Below the pieces are notes generated by a model. The model ran no database searches, was not told the origin of the DNA, and saw only the letters and a list, made by a program, of their open reading frames with translations. Made by a program: the position numbers and the translations under genes. Positions 24,074 to 34,177 of a stretch of 64,000 bases of DNA are shown here, in pieces (positions within the stretch are counted from its first letter, which is position 1; each line of letters starts with the position of its first letter). The stretch is from Caenorhabditis elegans (Eukaryota; Nematoda; Chromadorea; Rhabditida; Rhabditidae), in the NCBI RefSeq assembly GCF_000002985.6, contig NC_003279.8:4092001-4156000 (forward strand), given 5' to 3'.

Positions 24074-24850
24074 GAACTATACTTCATCACCCAATACGTT
24101 CCTGTGTTCTGCTTGTTTCCCCATTGCACTTACCTTCGGCTTATATTCATGTACTTTTTCTGTTCCATTTCCCCAATCTTCGAAATCTCTAACACATTGT
24201 ATCAAATCTTTTTCGCACCTTCGTTTGTATCGATCTCATATTAACTTATTTAGTCTTCACTCACTGTTCAAATCTGATATTTTAACTAGAATGAGCAAAA
24301 ACTTGCTGATGAAATCTATGTGCTATTAAATATGTTAAATGAAATGAGCATAAATCTTGTACTAAATTGTAGAAATTTACAACATTATTAAAACAACCAG
24401 ATACAAGCAAATCTTGCATTAAATAGTTTATTTGCCTTTTTCTAAAAAAATAAAAAATTGGGAAAGTAATATTTTTTGAACAGCGCGCGTTTTCAAAACC
24501 GACGGCCACATTAAAAGCCTCTTCCATGCTTCGTGTAATCCGCGAGGACTATCATCATATATATTTTTAGCACCTGGCGCGTTCCATTTTTTTCTGAAAA
24601 TTCGAGCGCTTGCGCAGATTTAAAAAATGTTTACTTAAAAGATGTCTTCATTTTTAAACGCTGAATTTTTATGTGCTTGGTAGTTTTCAAAAAACTAATA
24701 AAACTATTCAGCGTTTCTTAAAATCATATCAAGTTCAAAATTTCACTGACTGAGAGTTCCGATCAATAAGTTTTATAAACATCTCATTTTATTTCCTCCT
24801 CATAAATAAGTATTAATTAATAATTATTTTGAGTCCATTTTCAGGTATCA
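24074..24850. other. Spacer between cyclin B and BTB gene
   Basis: Presumed 3' UTR of the cyclin followed by AT-rich sequence. A TTTTCAG acceptor at 24838-24844 precedes the next start codon by six bases, which suggests trans-splicing of the downstream mRNA. The gap of almost 780 bases is long for an operon. Confidence 0.45.
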
Positions 24851-25990
24851 ATGGTGGATGCACCGGGGACTGAGGTGAATGACACTCGAGTAATTATTGG
24901 AAAAGGACTGTCACTCGATTCAATTAAATTCCCTGATTTCCACATGTTCGACACAAACTGGAAAATGAAATTGCATGCCGAATGGAGCGAAGAACTTGAA
25001 ACCGAAGTAGTTTCGATCAAGCTTCGGCACCGAAGGAGAAATGTTGATGATATCTGGAGTATGGATGCAACAGTCAAAATTCATTTTGAACAAGACTGGC
25101 TGAAAGGCGAGGTACAAGTAGATTCCCAATTTTCGAATCAAGGTCAAGAAATTGAGATTCTCAACTGTGGAACGGTTGTAGGCAAATTAAATTCTTCAGA
25201 AATCCATCTCTGTGTTCACATATTTATGCAGGTAATTTTGAATGCATTTTCAAATTCATCTACGTTTTGTGAAAGTGTTCCAGATAAATCAGTCAAAAGG
25301 TATTCAACTTCGGAACTACATCAACTTCGCACGACCAATCCCCATTTTTTCAGACACTATAGTTCTGGTGGATGGCGTGAAATTCCATGTAAATCGAATG
25401 GTAAATTTGAACAACATTAAAATGAAATTCCAATACTATTATTTTAACGATTCTCTCAATGGCTTCGCCTATCTTCTTGGAAGCATTTGTCACTAATTTC
25501 GATGAAAGATCCTTGAAGTTGTGCAATATCTCTGCGCCGGATTTTCGTCGAATTCTTAACATTATCTATCCACCTCATCTGCCTCCAAAGCAGTGGATCA
25601 AAGGTTTTTTGAATTAAAAATGTTGAATAAACCAGTTTTTTTCTAGAGAGCGATTTGGTTAAGCAATTCGAACACATTCAACGGATTCTTCGTATTGGAA
25701 AATCACTTCAAATTTCAATCGTGTTGGAAGTTGCTGACAAATGGCTGGTTAAATACGGACGGCACAAATTGGGAGACACACTTCACTTGGTACAAGCGTT
25801 CGGGCTACGGAAGTTGATGGTGAGTGTTTTTTAAAATTTATTATCAGGTGATGAATTGAAATGATTTCAGGGCTCCAAACTTGCCAAGATGCGATCTTTA
25901 GAAGAAATAAAGAAATGCCAAGACCAAATTCAAGTATTAAGTCGCAAGACGAAAGCCCTGATTCTGGACCGCATTCTAAGCACTCTGTAG
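24851..25990 (+). CDS. BTB/POZ-domain protein (possible pseudogene)
   Basis: Protein with a divergent N-terminal domain of about 150 residues and a BTB/POZ domain, a fold used for dimerisation and often for cullin-3 substrate adaptors. Exons: 24851-25231, 25284-25400, 25450-25603, 25647-25819, 25871-25990; 314 residues, phases consistent. BTB features: DTIVLVDGVKFHVNRM, then ILSMASPIFLEAF, then APDFRRILNIIYPP, followed by the usual helical tail with VLEVADKW. The join across 25401-25449 is needed to keep the BTB fold intact, yet that 49-base intron ends in AACG, not AG. Either a non-canonical acceptor is used or the gene has lost this splice site. C. elegans has a large, fast-evolving BTB/MATH family with many pseudogenes. 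Confidence 0.65.
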
Positions 25991-26576
25991 ACCTGCACAC
26001 GTTATTCATAATTCTAATCACGTCATTATTTTTTTACAAGAAGCTTCTATCAGTTTTATATCGCAAAGACCCTCACCAAACAAAAAAATCTGTCATATTT
26101 TTACCATGCTTACTGTACCATTGTTATTCACTTTGTTTTAATAATGAAATTTGTTCTATTTTCATTGCAGAAAGTTAGAATTGCAACATATGTAGTTCAA
26201 AATGTTCAGAAGAGACAGCTGACAAGTTCTTGTGTGTTCAAAAGTGTGCAATTAATGCAGTTCATTCAATTCATTCAATGATAAGACATTAACTTTGTTA
26301 AATTTCATTTTCGCGGTTTTTCTCCAATTTCGAATTTTATTCGAAATAATATTAGTTGCTGTATTATTATTTCATCTCAAAAATAATAGTTACATCTAAT
26401 AAGGTTTTATTCGCATAGTACTATATAAGAATGAAGTCATTTGGAAAAGTTAACAGAATGAGTTTTTTTTCGGAATTATGAATCATTAAATTTTTTATTT
26501 GAATAATTTCTTCAATCCAAAAAAATGTGTATATATTTAATCCTCTAGAATAAAATTTAAAATTATTTTACTCTCT
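25991..26576. other. 3' flank of BTB gene, no gene seen
   Basis: AT-rich sequence with no convincing frame. It includes short direct repeats of TTCATTCAA near 26262-26280. Confidence 0.5.
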
Positions 26577-26770
26577 GGCTTTGACTCTATGTAACTCTAC
26601 AGATAGTTGATATATTGAAATAAAAATTATTTATTAAAAAGAAAAAATATTTCTCATCATTTTGTTAGTTGGAGATTTGTTCTCCAGACGGATATTTTTC
26701 GAGTTACGCCAGTTTGAAGATACTTAGTTTAGTGAGTTTTGGAAGTTATTTGGTCCGCTGAGCGTCTTTC
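26577..26770 (-). repeat. Dispersed repeat, copy 2 (inverted relative to 20813-21003)
   Basis: Diverged reverse complement of 20813-21003. It starts GCTTTGACTCTATGTAACTC and ends GTCCGCTGAGCGTCTTT. Confidence 0.75.
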
Positions 26771-26799
26771 CCTATACTTTCATTTTTTCAAATTTTCAA

Positions 26800-27120
26800 T
26801 TTTCAGGTCGGCAAAAAACGGGAAAGCGGCAATCACGGTGAGCCGACATTTTGCCGGAAAACGGGTATTACCAAAATTTCAGAATTTCAATTTTAATCGG
26901 CAAAATTGTACGCATCCTATGAATGTTCCTACATCTATTTTGAAAATAAGCAAGTTTTATGAAAATATCTAAAGAATACGGGAAGCGGCAAACCGGCATC
27001 TTGGCAAAAATGAAAATTTCCGGCAAACCGGCAAACGGGAAATTGCCGTTTTGCTAAAATAATTTCAGAACGGCAATTGCCGCCCACCACTGATAAACAT
27101 TATGCTGAGCGGACTAAACA
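26800..27120. repeat. CGGCAA/TTGCCG-rich repeat patch
   Basis: Repeated short words CGGCAA, TTGCCG, CCGGCAAA and AACGGG occur in both orientations between about 26808 and 27090. The patch ends with GCTGAGCGGACTAAACAACC, an inverted match to the outer end of the repeat at 26577-26770. The two matching ends thus bracket the patch. Confidence 0.6.
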
Positions 27121-27124
27121 ACCT

Positions 27125-28120
27125 CTTAAAATCGCTAAACTTCTTTCAGAATTTAAAAACGGCATTCCAAAAACTTTCACAACCGCCAAGCTCAAGCAAA
27201 AAAAGTAAACTTCAGTCATACCTTTCAGAGCAAACTTTGAAATTGAATGAAATAGACCATTTATTTGCAAAATTAGTAGATTTTCCAATTTTTAAAAATT
27301 AATATCTGGCTTCTAAATAACTTTTTTGAAAATCCCCGTAGCCATTTTGTTGCAAATTTTGTGCTCTTTCAGAATTTAAAAACGACATTCCAAAAACTTT
27401 CACAACCGCCAAGTTCAAGCAAAAAAAGTAAACTTCAGTCATACCTTTCAGACCAAACTTTGAAATTGAATGAAATAAATCATTTATTTGCAAAATTAGT
27501 AGATTTTCCAATTTTTAAAAATTAATATCTGGCTTCAAACTAACTTTTTTGAAAATCCCCGTAGCCATTTTGTTGCAAATTTTGTGCTCTTTCAGAATTT
27601 AAAAACGGCATTCCAAAAACTATCATAACCGCCAAGTTCAAGCAAAAAAAGTAAACTTCAGTCATACCTTTCAGAGCAAACTTTGAAATTGAATGAAATA
27701 GACCATTTATTTGCAAAATTAGTAGATTTTCCAATTTTTAAAAATTAATATCTGGCTTCAAACTAACTTTTTTGAAAATCCCCGTAGCCATTTTGTTGCA
27801 AATTTTGTGCTCTTTCAGAATTTAAAAACGGCATTCCAAAAACTTTCACAACCGCCAAGTTCAAGCAAAAAAAGTAAACTTCAGTCATACCTTTCAGAGC
27901 AAACTTTGAAATTGAATGAAATAGACCATTTATTTGCAAAATTAGTAGATTTTCCAATTTTTAAAAATTAATATCTGGCTTCTAAATAACTTTTTTGAAA
28001 ATCCCCGTAGCCATTTTGTTGCAAATTTTGTGCTCTTTCAGAATTTAAAATCGGCATTCCAAAAACTTTTATAACCGCCAAGTGCAAGCAAAAAAAGTGA
28101 ACTTCAGTCATACCTTTCAG
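27125..28120. repeat. 223-base tandem repeat, about 4.5 copies
   Basis: The landmark CTTTCAGAATTTAAAA recurs near 27143, 27366, 27589, 27812 and 28035, giving a period of 223 bases. Copies differ by scattered single-base changes (for example AACGGC, AACGAC, ATCGGC after the landmark). The last copy is cut short near 28120. Each unit has a 64-66 codon minus-strand open frame, but the frames do not join and look like a by-product of the repeat. Confidence 0.85.
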
Positions 28121-28440
28121 AGTTTTTGTTTAAAAATCAGTTCTAGTTTACATCTAACTATCATCAGATAAACCTAGTTTTGATGAATCTACTGTTATCT
28201 CCATACAGTATATATTTTTATGTTTTTTCTGAAAACCCCCCGAAAAATCGGAAAATCAAAAAAAAATTGACCGGAACCTTGATTGCGCCGCGTTGTAGGG
28301 ATGAAAAAAAACATTGCACTCTGAAAATACATTTTTAAAATTAGGAAAAATTCCGATTTTGAAACGTCTAATCCTTTCACAAAAGTTAAAAAATTTCCAG
28401 AAATTTCACATATTCTTGGAGAAAGATATTCTATGTCACC

Positions 28441-31036
28441 GATCGGATCGCCAAGAGACACACCCTAAGTCCCGAGGAGGTGGCGTTGCAGTTTTCCACA
28501 GGACATCTCTGATCCTAACAAAAATCGATTCGCTGGAGGACAAATATTACACAAAACACTACTGTGACATACTAACTATCGAGCACAATCCGTCAAGCTC
28601 AAGATTCATCCTGATCTATAGACCTCCAGGCACGTCGTCTTCTCAAACTTCAGCACTCTATGCGAACATATCGGAGCTTCTCAGTAGTTGTGTGAGACGC
28701 AACTATGTGCTCGGAGACTTCAATCTACCAGGCATTCATTGGTCGGAATCTGAGCGTCTACCGGACTTGCTGCATCATGATCTCTCAGCTCTTATGATCT
28801 CCCACAAGCTCACACAGGTAGTATACAAACCCTCAAGAGTGGCGCTATCAGGATTGGAAAATTTTCTGGATCTCATATTTACCAACAGTCCATTGTCAAT
28901 TACAAATGTCGAATCCAAACCTCCACTGTTGTTGTCTGACCACACCTCCATCAAGTTCTCATTGGAATCAAGCACATCAATTGATTTGCCGCCCCAGAAG
29001 AAAGATACCAGAATTCTTCTCTTCCGTAAATGCAACTTCCCAGCCCTCAATCTACACTTGCTATCTTTCAACTGGTCGCGCCAATTTGCATATTTTTCAA
29101 ATAGTGAAACAAAACTGATTCACTTTCTGAAGATCTTCAACGAACTCATACGGGAATATACACCAAGCAACGGGCAGGCATCTCATCAAAATATAAGAAC
29201 AACTTACGCAAAAGGATTAAGAAACGACGCTCCATAAATTCTACCGTCGATACGAAAACAGCTGTGAAAGCACGATTACTTGCTATCAGAAAAATGTTGG
29301 CCAGACGTGAAACTCAGATCATCGACTCAAAGAATAGCCAAGAACTGTTCAACCTGGTGAAACAGCGAATATCAAAGCCAAATGCTATCACAAGTCTTCT
29401 GATCGAAGGACAAACGACCACTGATCCATTGGAAATTGCAAATGAATTTGCAAAAACATTCGCCAAAGCATTCACTCCTTCCTCGGAACCGTTTCCAGCA
29501 CTTCCTGCTCAGAAGCCATCAAGAATCACTCCGGATTTTTCGCCAGTCAATATCCACAGGATTATACAAAGGTTGCGACCGAAGATAGGTTACTCACGAG
29601 ATCTCGTAAATTTCTACGTGGTCAAGAACTGTGCCCATGCGTTAACAATCCCACTGTCATTGTTGTTTTTGGAATCCTACGATTCAGGACGATTCCCGGA
29701 AATTTGGAAGACGTCTGTTGTCATACCAGTTCATAAGAAAGGCAAGATGTGTGATGCTAAGAACTTCAGACTTATTTCACTGACCCATCCGTTGTCAAGG
29801 CTCTTTGAGAAACTGATAATGGACAAACTACGAAGTCAGTCTATATCGAAACTTTCACGCTTCCAGTTTGGATTTATGAATAGCCGTTCCTGCACCCTTG
29901 CACTTCTGAACTCCATCTCAAAAGCCTACGAAATACTATCCAACCGCTCCAATTACGTTGACATGGTGTATTTCGACTTCCGCAAGGCTTTCGACTGTGT
30001 CCCGCACAACCTACTTCTATGCAAGATGCAACTCTTCGGAATGGATCAAAAGATTTGCAATTGGTTCCAGTCATTTCTCTGTGGTCGTAAATCAATAATC
30101 AAAATTGGAGATTATGTATCAGATCAGAATTACATCGATGTGATTTCGGGAGTGCCCCAAGGATCGGTCAGTGGACCGTTCCTCTTCTTAATATACATCA
30201 ACGATTTATTGGAGTTGATCCCATCTGATGTCCATGTTTATGCCTTCGCCGATGATATCAAGCTACTTGGTGACAATGTCAGCGCTATTCAAAAATCAAT
30301 CAATGTCGTGACCGATTGGTGCGCAAAATGGAAATTGAACCTTGCTGAAAACAAAACCAATGTTATCCACTTTGGAAAGCGGAATCCAAAAAATGAATAT
30401 TATGCAAACGGAATGAAAGTCACCAAAAAGGACTCAGTGAAAGGCCTTGGAATCTTCGTCGACGACAAGCTGAACTTCCAGAAGCACATAAACATCATTT
30501 CGAACTTAGCCCTTCTCAAATGCCGGCAGTTACTTCGATCCTTCCGCTCAACAAATGCCAGCCTTTACTTCAAATTGTACAATATCTATGTGCAGCCAAT
30601 ATTAAACTACGGATGTGAAATCTACAACCCGATCTCTAAAAATCTGATTAAACAACTGGAGTCGCCACTGAAGTTTTTCTCGAGAAGAGTCTTCCAACGC
30701 TGCAATCTATCATACTCATCATATGAAAACCGTCTAGCTCAGATGAACCAAAAGTCAGTTCAACACCTGCGGATTCTTCAAATATTGAGGACCTATCACA
30801 ACATCCTGTCTGGTGAATACCACTTTCCGAATGCCGCATCAACTGTGAGGAAGGCTCGCTCGCCCAGATATCCGTACATGATGTGCCCTTGTGGATCAAT
30901 CAACGAAAGCTTCCTACTAGTCAATCTTCACCTATGGAACCGTATGGCCAAGTTACTTCCGGGGACAATGAGCCGTCAAATGTTTGCATCACGATTAAAT
31001 TCTATCCCGTTTAATTATTTTTCCCACCCAACTTGA
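28441..31036 (+). pseudogene. LINE endonuclease/reverse transcriptase with one frameshift
   Basis: Two frames cover one ancestral ORF. The first (to 29237) carries endonuclease motifs VLGDFNLPGIHW and SDHTSIKF. The second (to 31036) carries reverse transcriptase motifs YFDFRKAFDCVPH, SGVPQGSVSGP and the catalytic core AFADDIKL, then the thumb and a C-terminal tail. The frame change sits near 29185-29195; beyond it the second frame continues upstream of its first ATG without a stop, so a single-base change probably caused the break. The active-site aspartates in the reverse transcriptase are intact. Confidence 0.8.
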
Positions 31037-31137
31037 TCCCCTTAACTACTTCTGGTTTACAGGATCATTCAAATTATTCAAGTCTGTTTCTCCCGGTGAT
31101 TATTCTATACTTTCTGTTTTGCTACGACGATTTGAAT

Positions 31138-31160
31138 AAATATATATATATATATATAAA
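31138..31160. repeat. TA microsatellite at LINE 3' end
   Basis: Alternating TA run ending in TAAA, directly after the LINE 3' untranslated part. It probably is, or grew from, the element's tail. Confidence 0.7.
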
Positions 31161-31426
31161 GCCAAGAACAAACGTTCTCATGAAATATTCAGTAAGCCAT
31201 TTAATTCGAATCTATATCATTTTCCACGCTAATCGTTTATTATCGTATAGCCGGATTCCTGATATCTCTTCAATCGAATACTATATCTCGTATTCACGCC
31301 TCATTATTATCAGAACCATTTCGTCGGCCAACACACAAAAAAAAGTCGACCGAGACAAGTACATTCTGTGGTTTATCGGGTCTCCGTCTCTCTTCATAAT
31401 TCAATTCATCCGGTTAAATCTGTGGA

Positions 31427-31433
31427 TATAAAA
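31427..31433 (+). promoter_or_regulatory. TATA box of CCPP family gene 1
   Basis: TATAAAA, 48 bases before the start codon at 31481. All five family members in this window have the same box 37-59 bases upstream. Confidence 0.65.
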
Positions 31434-31480
31434 GAAATGCCATCGGCTTTTGGCCAGTTATCTCAATCACAACCATCATC

Positions 31481-32704
31481 ATGTATTTGACACAATGTAC
31501 TCTATTTGTACTGCTTTCTGTCGGATGGTCATATGCATGTCTTTCCGGATTGACGGGTGGTGGAGGGGGTGGTGGATGTTGCCCACCAGGACCATCTTGT
31601 CAGCAAGCAAATCACTGGTAAGTCTATTGTTGAAAATCTTTTTAACGCCTCACTGTTAGGAGAAAATATTTAAAACAACTCATGTAATTCTAAACTAGCC
31701 AATTAGTATAGCAAAACTATTCAATAGTTTTCTGAAGTTCAGTGTTCATCTATCATAATGTTTAGCAGAGTTTTATAGTTTAATTTTCGGCATTTCAAAA
31801 TTCTGAAAGTTCAAACTTGAAAGCTTCTCAAACTGTACAAATTCTCAAAAAATTTCGAAACTTGCCAAAACTTTAACTGGAAATATTGATAAATCCAAAA
31901 TGAATTTGTGAGGATGTTCAAATTAGGGCTGTGCAACCGGACGTCCGGTTTTCGGACGCGGGTGCGTCCGGTTTTTTTTGTTTTTTGTTTACATCTCAGT
32001 GAGAATGAGTGAGGTTGTAAACAAAAAACAAATTTTCGGACGTCCGAAAAACCGGACGCCGGACGCACACGCATCCGGACGCCGGACGTCCGAATTCGTC
32101 CGATTGCACAGCCCAAGTTCAAATACATTGTTAAGCATTTTGGTAATTTCCAGCAATTTAAATTCTTTTGCATGTTCGAAACCCTGTAGTGTTCAAATGC
32201 ATATAATTGACCTATAACTAAAATTTACTTGTCAGAAACCATATTTTGAATTCCAAAATTAGGATAGGTGAAGAATGATTGTCACTTTTTGGGCGTAAAC
32301 TTTTGATTTTGGGCGTTTTGATTTTGAAAACTTGTACTAAACTTTACTATTTGACATTTTAGCATCATAATCCGTCTTTCAGCGTGTAGCCTAGGTTTCC
32401 TTTATCGCGGCCACGACAGTTATCTGTGTTGCTTCTCTGAAATATAGAAAACTAGCTCTTCAAATTTTTATTAAACTTAACCACATAATAGCCTATGAAA
32501 TTAATTTTCAGTGCATCCAGCTACGTGTCTATACAAGCTTCTGGACCAGTTAGCTATGCGATCCCACCTCCATCCTACGCTCAGCCTCCTCAGCCATATG
32601 CTCAGTCACCGATTGCTGCAGTTCCTCCACCTCCACCTCCACCGCCACCGCAGCCAGCGCCAGCGCAAGCGCCAGCACCAAAATATCCAAGTCCGGGAAA
32701 ATAA
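31481..32704 (+). CDS. Small secreted Gly/Pro-rich CCPP-family protein 1
   Basis: Short secreted protein of 109 residues, the longest member of a five-gene family in this window; function unknown. Exons 31481-31617 and 32512-32704. A hydrophobic signal peptide (about residues 1-18) ends at SYA-C. A glycine-rich run then leads to GGGGCCPPGPSCQ. The intron splits a cysteine codon in phase 2, as in all family members. The second exon encodes SYAIPPPSYAQPP and a run of prolines, ending YPSPGK. Family logic: signal peptide, Gly-rich Cys-Cys-Pro-Pro knot, then a Tyr/Ala/Pro tail ending in a PxxGK-like motif. The 894-base intron holds a palindromic repeat. Cuticle, extracellular matrix or antimicrobial roles are possible but not shown. 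Confidence 0.8.
31926..32114. repeat. Palindromic foldback element in intron of CCPP gene 1
   Basis: Ends GGGCTGTGCAA and TTGCACAGCCC are exact inverted repeats. Inside are many copies of CGGACG, CGTCCG and CGGACGTCCG, and a central hairpin around GTTTACA...TGTAAAC. About 189 bases, no coding capacity; MITE-like. Confidence 0.8.
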
Positions 32705-34177
32705 TTATAAACGTTTCTTAAATTATTTCTAATTTATGTTTTAAAAATGAAGCCAGTATTTGTTAAGTTTCAATACATTAAAAAATACAAAATCCCAAAT
32801 ATATCAACATGATCAAAATTGCAGATTCGAGGTCGTCGTCGCTTTACAGTATTCCACGTAGAGACATGCATTTATATTGGCAATCCAATCTTGTGTCCGT
32901 TTTTACGATGCGAGACGATTCCTCCCTTTTACCTCCAATTTCGTTTTGATTAGTCAACGGATGGGAGAGTAAAGGGAGAAGGAGGAATGTGTTATGATAG
33001 GGAGAAATTCAATTTCTGGTTAGTCATTACTTTGAGAGAAACCGCTGATCATTTGTTTAATTGTTGTTTACAATTAGTGGAACAATTAAAGAAAGTTGCA
33101 AAAAAAAAAAAACTGACAACCGTGCACTAGACCTTCCACGGGAGGCAGGCGCAAATCAGGCTCTGACGCCTGCCTGAAACCTGCCGCACCTCATGCCGGT
33201 TTCTCACCTTTTCAGCAGGCAGCGCGGGTCGCCTCAAGATCAGGCAGTCGTCTTGACGCTTTTATGGAAGCCTACTTCTTGCGTCATAAGTCGTACTCGC
33301 ACCAGGTTCATAGAAAAGTAAGAAGTTATAGGGGTTTTCTAGACCATGTAGTATATATGCGTAAATCTACACACGTAAATCTACTGTACAGTGTATATAT
33401 ACCGAACATCAGATTTCACGACAAAATGCAGAAAATAAAGGATCGGCAGGCATGAGGGCAGGTGGTCACTGTTTAAGTTAATTCTTATGGATAACTTCTA
33501 CAGGAAAAACGGAAGTTTGCCTCAATCTGCTTTTAAAACTCGCGGGCCAATAAGTAGGACTCTGGCCAATCAGCGATTTTCGCCACGCCCATCGTGCATC
33601 ACTGATTGGTCCGATCTCCTCGATCGCGCGTGAGTTCAAATTTCTAACTGAAACAGCTACAAAAAAGTATTTAAATTCCAAAAAAATCCTTCTCGGAAAA
33701 TGAAATTTCGAAATCAGGGAAATTAGTCATCGCAATAAAAAAAAGTAGGTTCCCCTCGAAATCCACAGTTCTTTTTTTTCGGTTTCTTTTACTCTTTCAA
33801 CAATTAAAAATCGACGGACTTTGTCTCTCGTTTATGGTTTATGGCATAATTGGGCAGTCAGAAGGGACTAAATATTCCAATGCGCCGAAAAGATGAAGAC
33901 AGTGGAAGAGCAATAAAATGTGTATCTTCACAAGAATACGAGAAACAGACAGAAAGACCCGCTTTTCACGTCATAAACCTCAACCCGAAATTAAACAAAT
34001 CCCACCTTTGGCTCCGCCCATTTGTTCACCCTCAAGCGTGCCGCCCGTGGCGTACAGTATGCCCCTTTGGCTGAAGACGGAAATAGTGTGTGGATGAGAG
34101 AGCGGTAGACAGAGAGAAAACATCACAAACGAAGAAGAATCAAGAAAGAAACGCACTTTTCGAGGTGACACAGCGTG
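32705..34177. other. Intergenic, upstream of lin-44
   Basis: No gene seen. Contents include a GC-rich palindromic zone with CAGGCAGGCG/CGCCTGCCTG words at about 33135-33260, an inverted CCAATCAG/CTGATTGG pair at 33566-33609, and AT-rich sequence. The last kilobase is likely lin-44 promoter. Confidence 0.5.

Larger units (their letters stand above)
28440..31160 (+). mobile_element. 5'-truncated CR1-like non-LTR retrotransposon
   Basis: LINE remnant with part of an apurinic endonuclease domain followed by a reverse transcriptase. The type matches the CR1 clade, which in C. elegans includes the Sam and Frodo families. It lacks the endonuclease N-terminus and so is 5'-truncated, as is usual after incomplete reverse transcription. 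After the stop at 31036 there is a UTR of about 100 bases ending in a TA repeat at 31138-31160, which is a plausible 3' tail. The exact 5' junction is uncertain. Confidence 0.8.

Noticed and set aside
27100-27957. Series of similar 62-70 codon minus-strand frames starting MENLLILQIN
   Set aside because: They repeat with the 223-base tandem unit, do not join into one frame and have no splice sites or domain; a by-product of the repeat.
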